NCBI RefSeq assembly: GCF_003259335.1 | Contig: NZ_QLLL01000009.1 | Span: 186,001 to 250,000 of the forward strand | From: Chitinophaga skermanii | Lineage (GTDB): Bacteria > Bacteroidota > Bacteroidia > Chitinophagales > Chitinophagaceae | Direction: 5' to 3' | Length of the DNA: 64,000 bases | Part shown: in pieces, positions 8,582-17,342 of the stretch | Position numbering within the stretch: position 1 is the first letter of the stretch | Layout of the letters: the number at the start of each line of letters is the position of its first letter | The notes under the pieces: model-generated | What the model was told of the DNA's origin: nothing | Seen by the model: only the letters and a program-made list of their open reading frames with translations | The model's database searches: none | Translations under genes and position numbers: made by a program

Positions 8582-8607
8582 AGCCCGGCCGAAAATAGAG
8601 CCGGGCT
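8582..8607 (-). terminator. intrinsic terminator after rplY
   Basis: AGCCCGGC pairs with GCCGGGCT around a 10-base loop, and the minus strand continues with a T-rich run. It lies 24 bases past the rplY stop. Confidence 0.85.
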
Positions 8608-8630
8608 AATTATATAATTATTTTGTCAAT

Positions 8631-9212
8631 TTATTTTTTCTTAGCATCTGCTGCTTCTTCTTGACGTAATTGACGCGTCATTACTACAGAAGCAACTGGA
8701 ATACGTGCTGAGTTTTGAATATCTAAGCCTGGCGCTACGATATCTTCAACACGGATGTTACCGTTCAATTCTAAGTTCTCGATGTTAACTTCGATGTTCT
8801 CTTTCAAATCTTTTGGTAAAGCTTTCACTTTAACAGATTTCATTTTAACAACCAATTTACCACCGGCTTTAACACCTACTGATTGACCAACCATTTTCAA
8901 TGGAATAGTTACGATAACTGGTTTATCTTCAACCAATTCCATTAAATCTACGTGAGATAATTCATCCGTTACTTTGTCGAATTGTAAATCTTTAATTACA
9001 CATTTGTAAGATTTACCGTTCAACTGTACTTCAGCAACTTGGAATTGTGCAGTGTAAACCAATGGTTTAAATGCTACAGCTGGAGCAGAAAAGCTGATAA
9101 TTTCGGCACCCCCGTAAATAACGCCAGGCACTTTACCCTCAGAACGAAGTTGGCGGGTGGCTTTTTTGCCGTATTCGCTTCTGAGTTGTCCTTCTACGGT
9201 TATTGTTTTCAT
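8631..9212 (-). CDS. rplY: 50S ribosomal protein L25 / Ctc form
   Basis: The 193-aa protein binds 5S rRNA. The N-terminal L25 domain (about 1-90) shows GQLRSEYGKKATRQLRSEGKVPGVIYG. The C-terminal TL5/Ctc beta domain includes HVDLMELVEDKPVIVTIPLKMVG, the usual extended form. A lysine-rich tail ends the protein. It lies 41 bases downstream of prs on the same strand, a very common pair, and is followed by its own strong terminator. Confidence 0.96.
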   Translation of the reverse strand: MKTITVEGQLRSEYGKKATRQLRSEGKVPGVIYGGAEIISFSAPAVAFKPLVYTAQFQVAEVQLNGKSYKCVIKDLQFDKVTDELSHVDLMELVEDKPVIVTIPLKMVGQSVGVKAGGKLVVKMKSVKVKALPKDLKENIEVNIENLELNGNIRVEDIVAPGLDIQNSARIPVASVVMTRQLRQEEAADAKKK

Positions 9213-9253
9213 TGTTTAAACATTTATGTTTTTAAAAATAAATTTCGCTGTAA

Positions 9254-10204
9254 TTACCTATCGCGGCGCTGGCTGTGAATAAACAAGCTCGTAATAGATT
9301 TATTTTCATGCATGTTACGAATCGCTACTGCAAACAATTCCGCTACACTAATCACCTTGATCTTCGAGCTCTCTTGTTTCAAAGGAATCGTATCACACAC
9401 CACCAATTCTTCCAATACCGAATTCTCGATATTTTCATAAGCTTTACCACTCAATACCGGGTGTGTACAAAAAGCACGCACACTTCTTGCCCCTTTCTCC
9501 ATCAACAATGATGCTGATTTCGTTAAAGTACCGGCAGTGTCACAAATGTCATCAATCAACACAATGTCCCTATTTGTAACATCACCAATCACCACCATCG
9601 AAGCAATTTCATTCGCCCTCTTACGGTGTTTGTCGCAAATAACCATCTCAGCATTGAAGTAAGAGGCTACCTCGCGAACACGCGTAGTACTCCCAACGTC
9701 AGGGGACGCAAAGGTAAGGTTTTCTAGCTTTAGATTTTCTATATAAGGAATAAAAATCGCCGAACTATCGAGGTGATCTACCGGGATATCGAAGAAAGCT
9801 TGAATCTGCGGAGCGTGCAAATCCATAGTAATCACACGGTTAGCACCTGCCGAAGTAAGCAAGTTAGCTACCAATTTTGACCCAATGGCTACACGTGGCT
9901 TGTCTTTTCTATCCTGCCTAGCGAAACCAAAATATGGAATAACTACCGTGATATAGCCTGCAGAAGCACGTTTTGCAGCGTCAATCATTAAAAGTAGTTC
10001 CATAAGGTTATCGGTAGGAGCATTCGTGCCTTGCACTAAAAAAACATAATCACCGCGGATGCTTTCTAAAAATACCGGTTGAAATTCGCCGTCGCTAAAT
10101 TTCTGGATTTTGACCTTGCCTAAGCCGTTACCGTACTTAGCTGCAATTCTCTCTGCCAAAGCAGGATTACTATTGCCCGTAAAGATTTTAACAGATGGAT
10201 TCAT
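9254..10204 (-). CDS. prs: ribose-phosphate pyrophosphokinase
   Basis: PRPP synthase makes 5-phosphoribosyl diphosphate from ribose-5-phosphate and ATP for nucleotide, His and Trp synthesis. The start is the ATG at 10204 (MNPSVKIFTGNSNPALAERI), giving 316 aa, the normal length; the frame continues upstream to a GTG inside the promoter. Visible motifs are the regulatory flexible loop FGFARQDRK, the MDLHAPQIQAFFDIPVDHL block, and the PRPP-binding loop DDICDTAGTL. It is likely co-transcribed with rplY. Confidence 0.97.
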   Translation of the reverse strand: MNPSVKIFTGNSNPALAERIAAKYGNGLGKVKIQKFSDGEFQPVFLESIRGDYVFLVQGTNAPTDNLMELLLMIDAAKRASAGYITVVIPYFGFARQDRKDKPRVAIGSKLVANLLTSAGANRVITMDLHAPQIQAFFDIPVDHLDSSAIFIPYIENLKLENLTFASPDVGSTTRVREVASYFNAEMVICDKHRKRANEIASMVVIGDVTNRDIVLIDDICDTAGTLTKSASLLMEKGARSVRAFCTHPVLSGKAYENIENSVLEELVVCDTIPLKQESSKIKVISVAELFAVAIRNMHENKSITSLFIHSQRRDR

Positions 10205-10222
10205 GATCGAGGAAAAGAGGTG

Positions 10223-10230
10223 CAAAACTA
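10223..10230 (-). promoter_or_regulatory. -7 promoter box of prs
   Basis: The minus strand reads TAGTTTTG (TAnnTTTG), 19 bases before the ATG at 10204. The -33 element is weak. Confidence 0.45.
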
Positions 10231-10411
10231 CGGAATTTGAGAGCTCCTGGTACACATTCCGTAAGATTTTTTAAAGAGCATGAAAGGAGGGTAAATAGAA
10301 AAACAAAATAGAAGCCTTACTGGTATTATGTTTTAAAAGAAAACGAAAAAATAATACTAAAATAATTAGCCAATTTTACTAAATATATTAGATTTGAAAA
10401 AAGCCATCCAG

Positions 10412-11128
10412 ATGAACACAATAGTTACCCCCAAGAAAACACCCATTAAGCAAACCAGTATTAAGTATTGGCCAGAAGAAGACAAACCACGTGAAAAGCT
10501 AGTTGCTAAAGGCCCCCTATTCATGAGCAATGTTGAACTATTAGCCATTTTGATCAATGCCGGGAAAGGCTCAAAATCGGCCATAGATATAGCCAAAAGC
10601 TTACTCGAAAAGGTAGATAACAGTTTGTTTAACCTGGCAAAATACGATATACAGCAATTGGAAGATAATTACGGCATCGGCACCGCAAAAGCCGTTACTA
10701 TTTTAGCCGCTTTAGAACTTGGAAGACGGCGAAACGGGTTCTTGGATGAACGAGTTATCGTAAGGAACAGTGCCGACGCTGCCCATTACCTTCAACCATT
10801 GTTGGCCGATCAATCTACAGAATCATTTTTCGTACTGTTTTTGAACCAATCTCAAAGAGTACTCAGCCATCGTTGTTTGAGCACAGGAGGCATTACAGGC
10901 ACCGTAGTAGATCCCAAAATCTTGTTCAAAGAAGCGCTATATCTAAAAGCCACCAAGTTATTGATCTGCCACAACCACCCTTCCGGAAGTTTACGGGCAA
11001 GCACCCACGATATAAATATCACAAAGAAGCTAACAAATGCCGGTAAACTCCTTGATATAGATATAATAGATCATATCATCGTGTCGGATGCAGGCTATTA
11101 TAGCTTCAAAGATGATGGCCTCATATAA
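10412..11128 (+). CDS. radC: RadC-family JAB-domain protein
   Basis: The 238-aa protein starts at the ATG at 10412; an in-frame TTG upstream is disregarded. The N-terminal helix-hairpin-helix region contains GPLFMSNVELLAILINAGKGSKSAIDIAKSLL. The C-terminal JAMM/MPN(+) domain carries the metal motif HNHPSGSLRASTHD (HxH...D) after an upstream Glu. RadC was long linked to DNA repair, but its true function is unclear. It is monocistronic and divergent from prs. Confidence 0.93.
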   Translation: MNTIVTPKKTPIKQTSIKYWPEEDKPREKLVAKGPLFMSNVELLAILINAGKGSKSAIDIAKSLLEKVDNSLFNLAKYDIQQLEDNYGIGTAKAVTILAALELGRRRNGFLDERVIVRNSADAAHYLQPLLADQSTESFFVLFLNQSQRVLSHRCLSTGGITGTVVDPKILFKEALYLKATKLLICHNHPSGSLRASTHDINITKKLTNAGKLLDIDIIDHIIVSDAGYYSFKDDGLI

Positions 11129-11132
11129 ACAA

Positions 11133-11158
11133 CAAAGCCATGCATACGCATGGCTTTG
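11133..11158. terminator. hairpin between convergent genes
   Basis: CAAAGCCATGC pairs perfectly with GCATGGCTTTG around ATAC. T content after the stem is modest on both strands, so termination is plausible but not ideal. Confidence 0.6.
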
Positions 11159-11181
11159 TGAAAATATTGATAAACTGAAAA

Positions 11182-12156
11182 TTATGCCTCAGTTTGGGTT
11201 TTACTGATTTTCGCAAGAATCTGGTGTGCTACTTCTAATGCCTGGAAACCGTCGATTACATTGACAGCTACCGGCTTGTTTTGAAGAATGCTATCCCTGA
11301 ACATCTCGAGCTCCATACGGATGGCGTTCGATTGCTTGATTTCCGGGTTGTCGATCGCGATTGTCTTCTTACCTGAATTAGTAGCAATATCAAGGGTGAA
11401 TTTGCCTTCATCTTCCGGCGTTTTCAACTTGATAATCTCAGTTTTCTTGTCAAGGAAGTCAATACCAATATAAGCGTCTTTCTGGAAGAAACGCATTTTA
11501 CGCATTTTCTTCAAAGAGATACGGCTAGAAGTAAGATTCGCAACACAACCATTATGGAATTCGATACGAACATTGGCAATATCAGGCGTGTCGCTCATAA
11601 CAGCAACACCACTCGCAGAAATACGGCTGATCGTAGATTTTACAATACTCAATACAATATCGATATCGTGAATCATCAAATCAAGGATCACGCTTACATC
11701 TGTACCACGTGGATTAAACTCCGCCAAACGATGTACTTCGATAAACATAGGTTTCAGTTCATACCCTTTCAACGCCAAGAATGCCGGGTTGAAACGCTCA
11801 ACGTGACCTACTTGGAATTTGATATTGCCTTCTTCTACGAGCTTCACGAGGGTTTTACCTTCCTCGATCGTATTCGTCATTGGCTTCTCAACAAATACGT
11901 GTTTGCCATTCCGAATGGCCAACTCGCATAATTGAAAGTGCAAGGTAGTAGGCGCCACAATATCAATCGCATCCACTGCATGAATAAGCTCTTCGGCTGA
12001 AGAGTAACGGGGAAGATTATATTGATCGTGCACACTCGCCGCGTTTGCATCATTAGGATCGAAGAAGCCTACCACTTCTACATCCTTCATGGTGGTAAGT
12101 TGCGATAAGTGAATTTTACCGAGATGTCCAACGCCGAACAAGCCTATTTTAAGCAT
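11182..12156 (-). CDS. Gfo/Idh/MocA-family NAD(P)-dependent oxidoreductase
   Basis: The start is the ATG at 12156 (MLKIGLFGVGHLGKIHL), which places the Rossmann glycine motif GVGHLG at the N-terminus; the longer frame adds nothing useful. The 324-aa protein has the family's HVFVEKPMTNTIEEGK motif with the conserved EKP lysine near 95, then an alpha/beta substrate domain with the dimer sheet. These enzymes oxidise or isomerise sugars and inositols, or reduce biliverdin-like compounds. This one has the short form without a sugar-specific context. It is monocistronic. Confidence 0.88.
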   Translation of the reverse strand: MLKIGLFGVGHLGKIHLSQLTTMKDVEVVGFFDPNDANAASVHDQYNLPRYSSAEELIHAVDAIDIVAPTTLHFQLCELAIRNGKHVFVEKPMTNTIEEGKTLVKLVEEGNIKFQVGHVERFNPAFLALKGYELKPMFIEVHRLAEFNPRGTDVSVILDLMIHDIDIVLSIVKSTISRISASGVAVMSDTPDIANVRIEFHNGCVANLTSSRISLKKMRKMRFFQKDAYIGIDFLDKKTEIIKLKTPEDEGKFTLDIATNSGKKTIAIDNPEIKQSNAIRMELEMFRDSILQNKPVAVNVIDGFQALEVAHQILAKISKTQTEA

Positions 12157-12435
12157 GTGAATTGATTTAATAACTATAACAATAGTGATATAACGCTGCA
12201 AAGTAACGGCGTAATTGGTAAATGAGAAAGAAAAAAATATAAGACAGTTAAGAATTTCATAACATGAATTTCTATGGTTGACTTATTACGAAATAATTAA
12301 AAATTAAGGCCTTTTACGCCGCTATCTGTAAAAACAAATAGTTCTTTGACATACAACCAGCTAGGCTTTACAATATACATGCAGGGAATTAGCGCGTTGG
12401 ATTTTGTATATTAACAGAAACATATATCCACGCAT

Positions 12436-13608
12436 ATGAAACTTTTCTTATCCCTGCTGTGCATGCTACTCTTGGCACAGGCTGCTTTTTGTACGAATTA
12501 TACTGTTAATAACGAGCAAGCCCTACGGGAACTGGTACCAAAACTCCAAGCCGGCGACAAAGTACTGATTGCCGAAGGTACCTACACCCCCTGGGCCATT
12601 ACACTCAATACCCAAGGCACGCAAAAACTCCCGGTCATTATCGAAGCAGCCACCCCGGGCAAGGTAATATTCACCGGCACTGCTACCCAACCCATATTTA
12701 AACTAACAGGCAGCTATACCATCTTAAAAGGCATCCATTTCAATAACTGCACCATCCTACGCGAAGGCAAACAACCCGGCGTACTGGTTGAAATGAACAA
12801 TACCAAGCACTGCCGGCTTACCGCTTGCACTTTCTATCAAAACATTGCTAAATCCCAATACCTCCCACTAGTAATAGTTGGCGGCCCCGGGGAATACAAT
12901 ACGGTCGACAATTGCCTCTTCTCCGGCAATATCGATAACCAAGATGTGCAAGTAAAAGTAACCAAGGAAAACGCGCCCCATTACACGCTAATAGAGAAAA
13001 ACAAGTTCGAAAATAAAGCCCCCGTTAGCTGGACGAACAATAACGGCGGCGAGTGTATCCAAATAGGTCAAGACCCCGTACTGCTAGGCCACTTCTACAC
13101 CAATACCACCGTGCGCAACAACAAATTCATTCGTTGCAAAGGCGAACCCGAAGTAATCAGCAATAAATGCAGCAATAACTACTACCGCGATAATTATTTC
13201 GAAGATTGCGACGGAGAACTTGTGATGCGCGGCGGGCACGATTGCATCATAGAAAACAACACGATTGTTGGCGGCAATTGCGGCATCCGGGTTAACGGAA
13301 CAGGCCATATCATCCAAGGCAATAAAATTACGAATGTAAAAACAGGCATCCGTTTAATGTACGGCATGGTTAAACATAAAGGCGAAGTAGGTTTCTACGT
13401 AGCGGCCAGCGATTGCGTAGTAAAGAATAACAAGATCGAAAACACGCAAACCGCAATTTTCGTAGGCGATGCCAAGAATGTAGATTGGCGCGGAAAATTT
13501 GATACCATTCGCTACCCTTCCCGTGTTATGCAAGATGTTGCCCCGTATAACAATACACTTGTCAACAACAAATTCAAGCAAAACGGTACCACGGTGGTAG
13601 AACAATAA
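12436..13608 (+). CDS. PL6-family polysaccharide lyase (alginate lyase / chondroitinase B type), exported
   Basis: The 390-aa protein has a signal peptide (MKLFLSLLCMLLLAQAAFC) followed by a right-handed parallel beta-helix rich in N-x-I/F-x-N repeats. The PL6 core is visible: NNGGECIQIGQ, then EPEVISNKCSNNYYRDNYF with the catalytic Lys, and GELVMRGGHDCIIENN with the catalytic Arg, then GIRVNGTGHIIQGN. The product cleaves uronic-acid polysaccharides by beta-elimination using Ca2+ in known members. It is shorter than chondroitinase B, so C-terminal rungs are missing or reduced. No SusCD pair or other lyase lies beside it, so it does not sit in a polysaccharide-utilisation locus here. Confidence 0.85.
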   Translation: MKLFLSLLCMLLLAQAAFCTNYTVNNEQALRELVPKLQAGDKVLIAEGTYTPWAITLNTQGTQKLPVIIEAATPGKVIFTGTATQPIFKLTGSYTILKGIHFNNCTILREGKQPGVLVEMNNTKHCRLTACTFYQNIAKSQYLPLVIVGGPGEYNTVDNCLFSGNIDNQDVQVKVTKENAPHYTLIEKNKFENKAPVSWTNNNGGECIQIGQDPVLLGHFYTNTTVRNNKFIRCKGEPEVISNKCSNNYYRDNYFEDCDGELVMRGGHDCIIENNTIVGGNCGIRVNGTGHIIQGNKITNVKTGIRLMYGMVKHKGEVGFYVAASDCVVKNNKIENTQTAIFVGDAKNVDWRGKFDTIRYPSRVMQDVAPYNNTLVNNKFKQNGTTVVEQ

Positions 13609-13611
13609 AAA

Positions 13612-13636
13612 ACGGCCTTTACAAAGTAAAGACCGT
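13612..13636 (-). terminator. intrinsic terminator after ispD
   Basis: ACGGTCTTTAC on the minus strand pairs with GTAAAGGCCGT (one G-U) around a 3-base loop and is followed by T6. It lies 12 bases after the ispD stop and also ends the convergent lyase gene. Confidence 0.8.
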
Positions 13637-13648
13637 CAACAAAATGAT

Positions 13649-14329
13649 TTATTGCATTAAAGCCGTTGCGATGATTAAATCCAGCGGCTTTGTGATTTTA
13701 ATGTTAGCCTCCTCTCCTGCTACCAAGTGCACAGGGTGACCATTCTTCTCTGCCACCGTTGCCTCATCGGTAAACAATGGATCGTAAGGATGATCAAAGG
13801 CCGGTAATATAATTTCCGACAAGAACGTTTGCGGCGTTTGAATAATCTTATAACACTCGCGGTCAACCGCTTTGTTATGCTCGCCTTGTACCTCGCGTAT
13901 ACTATCCTTCATAGGAATAGCCGGAATCGCACTACCATGGGCAATGGCCGCCTCGTAACAGGTTTGGATCAGTTCAGTCGATACCAAGGGCCTCACCCCG
14001 TCATGTACAAATACTACCGAAGGTGCTGTAACCTCCTGCAAACCATTTTTCACTGAATGGAACCTCGTTTCACCTCCCTGGATTACTTTCACCGCCGAAG
14101 GTTTAGACAACCCTGCTACAATCTCTTGGGCAATTACTTGGTGGGCCGAAGGGCAAACGAGTATTACCTGCATATCATCGTACGCAGATAAGAATGCTTG
14201 CAAAGTATGGTGAATAACGGGCTTGCCATGGAGATGCAGGAATTGCTTGGGAATATCACTCCCCATTCTTAAACCGGCTCCACCGGCAACGATAATGGCT
14301 ATTTTTTGTCTTGATTGCATTGTGAGCAT
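13649..14329 (-). CDS. ispD: 2-C-methyl-D-erythritol 4-phosphate cytidylyltransferase
   Basis: IspD makes CDP-methylerythritol in the non-mevalonate isoprenoid pathway. The 226-aa chain has the nucleotide-binding motif VAGGAGLRMGSDIPKQFL, the VFVHDGVRPLVS motif, the later PMKDSIREV and QTPQTF segments, and a terminal NIKITKPLDLIIA. All key residues are present. Two ATGs (14329 and 14320) are possible starts. Its neighbour queA is separated by a terminator. Confidence 0.96.
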   Translation of the reverse strand: MLTMQSRQKIAIIVAGGAGLRMGSDIPKQFLHLHGKPVIHHTLQAFLSAYDDMQVILVCPSAHQVIAQEIVAGLSKPSAVKVIQGGETRFHSVKNGLQEVTAPSVVFVHDGVRPLVSTELIQTCYEAAIAHGSAIPAIPMKDSIREVQGEHNKAVDRECYKIIQTPQTFLSEIILPAFDHPYDPLFTDEATVAEKNGHPVHLVAGEEANIKITKPLDLIIATALMQ

Positions 14330-14381
14330 TTAACGGGAACTGCTGTACGAAAATAGGGTAGCTTAACGACAAGGCATAAAA

Positions 14382-14407
14382 AAAGTCCCGCCTTTCAGCG
14401 GAACTTT
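14382..14407 (-). terminator. intrinsic terminator after queA
   Basis: On the minus strand AAAGTTCCGC pairs with GCGGGACTTT (one G-U) and is followed by a T run, 20 bases after the queA stop. Confidence 0.8.
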
Positions 14408-14426
14408 CTTCAATATGTTAGATCGA

Positions 14427-15476
14427 TTAGAGAATCAACATAGCATCGCCATAGCTAAAGAAACGGTATTTTTCTTTGATGGCTTGTTGGTAAGCTTCCA
14501 TTACTAAATCGTAGCCAGCGAAAGCGCTCACCATGATCAATAAACTTGTTTTAGGCAAGTGGAAGTTAGTTACCAAAGCATTTGGAATAGCGAAATCGTA
14601 AGGAGGGTGAATAAATGTATTCGTCCAACCTTCGGCTGCTTTCAAATGGTTTTGAGCGGTTACGGAAGATTCAACTGCACGCACGCTGGTAGTACCAATC
14701 GCGCACACTTTGCGGTTTTCTTCTTTCGCTTTGTTTACAATTTTCACTGCTGTTTCATCGATGTGGAAGTATTCAGCATCCATTTTGTGTTTGCTCAAAT
14801 CTTCTACTTCGATTGGGCGGAAAGTACCTAAACCTGTATGTAAAGTAACTTCTGCGAATTTCACACCTTTAATTTCAAGGCGTTTGATCAACTCGCGGCT
14901 GAAGTGCAAACCTGCTGTTGGAGCAGCTACTGCACCTTCATACTTAGCATATACAGTTTGGTAACGTTCTTTATCGTCCTCTTCTGGCTTACGTTTGATG
15001 TATTTAGGAAGTGGTGTTTCACCCAAGCTATCTAATACTTGTTTGAACTCCTCTTCGCTACCTTCGAACAAGAAACGGATCGTACGACCACGAGATGTGG
15101 TGTTATCGATAACTTCCGCTACTAATGATTCGTCGTCGCCAAAGTATAATTTATTACCCACACGGATTTTACGTGCAGGGTCAACGATCACATCCCATAA
15201 ACGATTTGCCTTGTTCAACTCGCGCAACAAGAACACTTCGATTTTAGCACCGGTTTTTTCTTTACGACCATACAAACGAGCAGGGAACACTTTCGTATTG
15301 TTCACTACCATTACGTCTTTGTCGTTGAAATAACCCAAGATGTCTTTGAAAACTTTGTGCTCGATTTTACCGGTTGAACGGTGTACAACCATTAAACGGG
15401 CTTCATCCCTAGTTTTAGATGGGTGTTGAGCAATCAGGTTTAGAGGGAGGTCGAATTTGAATTGTGATAATTTCAT
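14427..15476 (-). CDS. queA: S-adenosylmethionine:tRNA ribosyltransferase-isomerase
   Basis: QueA transfers the ribosyl part of SAM to preQ1-modified tRNA to form epoxyqueuosine. The start at 15476 (MKLSQFKFDLPLNLIAQHP) gives 349 aa, the family length. Signatures are DVMVVNNTKVFPARLYGRK, GAVAAPTAGLHFSRELI, VTLHTGLGTFRPI, and TSLLIMVSAFAGYD near the end. The upstream in-frame extension overlaps the promoter and is not used. No other queuosine gene is in the window. Confidence 0.96.
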   Translation of the reverse strand: MKLSQFKFDLPLNLIAQHPSKTRDEARLMVVHRSTGKIEHKVFKDILGYFNDKDVMVVNNTKVFPARLYGRKEKTGAKIEVFLLRELNKANRLWDVIVDPARKIRVGNKLYFGDDESLVAEVIDNTTSRGRTIRFLFEGSEEEFKQVLDSLGETPLPKYIKRKPEEDDKERYQTVYAKYEGAVAAPTAGLHFSRELIKRLEIKGVKFAEVTLHTGLGTFRPIEVEDLSKHKMDAEYFHIDETAVKIVNKAKEENRKVCAIGTTSVRAVESSVTAQNHLKAAEGWTNTFIHPPYDFAIPNALVTNFHLPKTSLLIMVSAFAGYDLVMEAYQQAIKEKYRFFSYGDAMLIL

Positions 15477-15505
15477 ATTACGGTATGAATGTAATTTTAA
15501 GGGGG

Positions 15506-15537
15506 CGAAGGTACGTAATATAATCAATTATATCAAA
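15506..15537 (-). promoter_or_regulatory. promoter of queA
   Basis: On the minus strand TTTG (15537-15534) precedes TACCTTCG (15513-15506) by 24 bases. This is a near-match to the Bacteroidota -33/-7 pair, about 30 bases before the queA ATG. Confidence 0.45.
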
Positions 15538-15581
15538 AAAACAATCCTTTGTGAATAGTTAAAGTTATTATAATAAAGTTT

Positions 15582-17342
15582 TTATTGATGTAATGCCTTC
15601 CCCGGGATAGCCGCTATCAATTGCTGCGTATAAGGCGATTGCGGGTTTTGATAAATAGCATCGGCAGCACCCATTTCTTCTATTTGGCCTTTATTCATCA
15701 CCATCATCCGGTCGCTCATAAAATGTACAACCGACAAATCGTGAGAAATAAAGATATAAGTAAAGTTGTATTCTTCTCTCAGTTGCATAAGCAAGTTCAG
15801 CACCTGTGCTTGGATACTTACATCCAATGCCGATACCGATTCATCGCAAATAATAAACTCCGGCTCTAAGGCCAATGCACGGGCAATAACAATCCGCTGC
15901 CTTTGCCCACCAGAAAATTCGTGTGGATAACGGTTGTAATGACTAGGTAACAAGTTTACTTTTTCCAATAACTCGTATACTTTCTCCTTCCGCTGTGTAT
16001 CATTGCTATGTAATCCATGCACATGCATAGGTTCCAAAATAGCTTCGCCAATCGTCATACGGGGATTAAGAGATGAATATGGGTCTTGGAATATCAATTG
16101 CATATGCTTGCGAAAATCCCTCAGTTCCGATGTGGAAAACCCGGTGATGCTTTTCCCTTTATACAGTATATCGCCGGCGGTAGGCTCGGTTAACCGCAAC
16201 AATGTTCTACTAAGCGTTGTTTTTCCACAACCCGATTCGCCTACTAGCCCAAGTGTTTCGCCCGTCTTCACATCAAAGCTCAAGTCATTCACCGCTTTAA
16301 AGTACGCTTGCACTTTCCCAAAAACATTCGTACGTGTTGGAAACCATTTATGCAAATGCTGCACCTCCAAGATAGGAGCACTTGATTGCAAAAGCGCAAT
16401 ACGCGCCGATTTCACAGCAGGTGGTAATATCAAAGCCTCCTGCAGCGCCTTTATATCTGTTTGTTTTGCCTCCAAAGATCCATCGGCATTCACTTCCATG
16501 AAATCGCGGATAACAGGCAAACGCAATAATTTATGTTCTAATGGTGGCCTACATGCCAGCAATCCTTTGGTGTAAGGATGTTGCGGGTTGTCGAACACTT
16601 GCTTTACGGCACCTTCTTCTACAATACTTCCTTTATACATCACCACTACACGGTCGGCCATATCGGCCACCACGCCAAGGTCGTGCGTAATAAAGATGAT
16701 ACTCATCCCAAGGCTGGTTTGCAGTTCTTTCAAAAGCGCCAGTATGCTCTTTTGCACGGTTACATCCAACGCTGTTGTTGGTTCATCTGCAATCAATAAT
16801 TTCGGGTTACAACTAATGGCCATGGCAATCATTACACGTTGCTTCTGACCACCGGAAAGTTCATGTGGATAACGTTTCCAAATATTTTGAGGGTCGGGTA
16901 ACTTAACTTGGGAAAACAGTGCAATGGTTTGTTGCTTCGCTTCTTCTTGTGAAACTTTTTTATGCACACGAATGGCTTCCATTACCTGGAACCCACATGT
17001 ATACAAAGGGTTAAGGGAGGTCATGGGTTCTTGAAAGATCATCCCCACATCATTCCCCCGGTAGGCACGAACGTCGCCAGGAGAGAGCGACAATAAATCT
17101 CTATTCGTATGCCCATCACCGTTAAAAACAATTTTACCACCGGCAATTTTACCCGGCGCTTGGATCAGTTGCATAATTGATAAGGCTGTAACCGACTTCC
17201 CAGAGCCAGATTCGCCTACAATTGCTAACATTTCGCCGGGCGCTACGCTAAGTGAAATATCTTTCACAGCCGTCACCGTTTCGTGTTCGCCGGTGAAAGT
17301 AACGCGTAGTTGTTCGATTGAAACCAGTGGTTGTTGATGCAT
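15582..17342 (-). CDS. oligopeptide/dipeptide-type ABC transporter, two ATPase domains in one chain
   Basis: The 586-aa protein joins DppD-like and DppF-like nucleotide-binding domains. The first has Walker A GESGSGKS at 43-50, signature LSGGQKQRV and Walker B LLIADEPTTALD. The second has Walker A GESGCGKT, signature FSGGQRQRI and Walker B FIICDESVSALD. Each ends with the Opp/Dpp C-terminal extension (DNPQHPYTKGLL, QNPQSPYTQQLI), which in some members holds an Fe-S cluster. It resembles the YejF/GsiA fusion. No permease or binding protein is nearby. Its ATG overlaps the stop of the AMP nucleosidase gene by one base, so it is translationally coupled. Confidence 0.9.
   Translation of the reverse strand: MHQQPLVSIEQLRVTFTGEHETVTAVKDISLSVAPGEMLAIVGESGSGKSVTALSIMQLIQAPGKIAGGKIVFNGDGHTNRDLLSLSPGDVRAYRGNDVGMIFQEPMTSLNPLYTCGFQVMEAIRVHKKVSQEEAKQQTIALFSQVKLPDPQNIWKRYPHELSGGQKQRVMIAMAISCNPKLLIADEPTTALDVTVQKSILALLKELQTSLGMSIIFITHDLGVVADMADRVVVMYKGSIVEEGAVKQVFDNPQHPYTKGLLACRPPLEHKLLRLPVIRDFMEVNADGSLEAKQTDIKALQEALILPPAVKSARIALLQSSAPILEVQHLHKWFPTRTNVFGKVQAYFKAVNDLSFDVKTGETLGLVGESGCGKTTLSRTLLRLTEPTAGDILYKGKSITGFSTSELRDFRKHMQLIFQDPYSSLNPRMTIGEAILEPMHVHGLHSNDTQRKEKVYELLEKVNLLPSHYNRYPHEFSGGQRQRIVIARALALEPEFIICDESVSALDVSIQAQVLNLLMQLREEYNFTYIFISHDLSVVHFMSDRMMVMNKGQIEEMGAADAIYQNPQSPYTQQLIAAIPGKALHQ

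Noticed and set aside
16003..16848. Frames of up to 190 codons opposite to the ABC ATPase
   Set aside because: Antisense to highly conserved Walker and signature motifs; no protein-like features.
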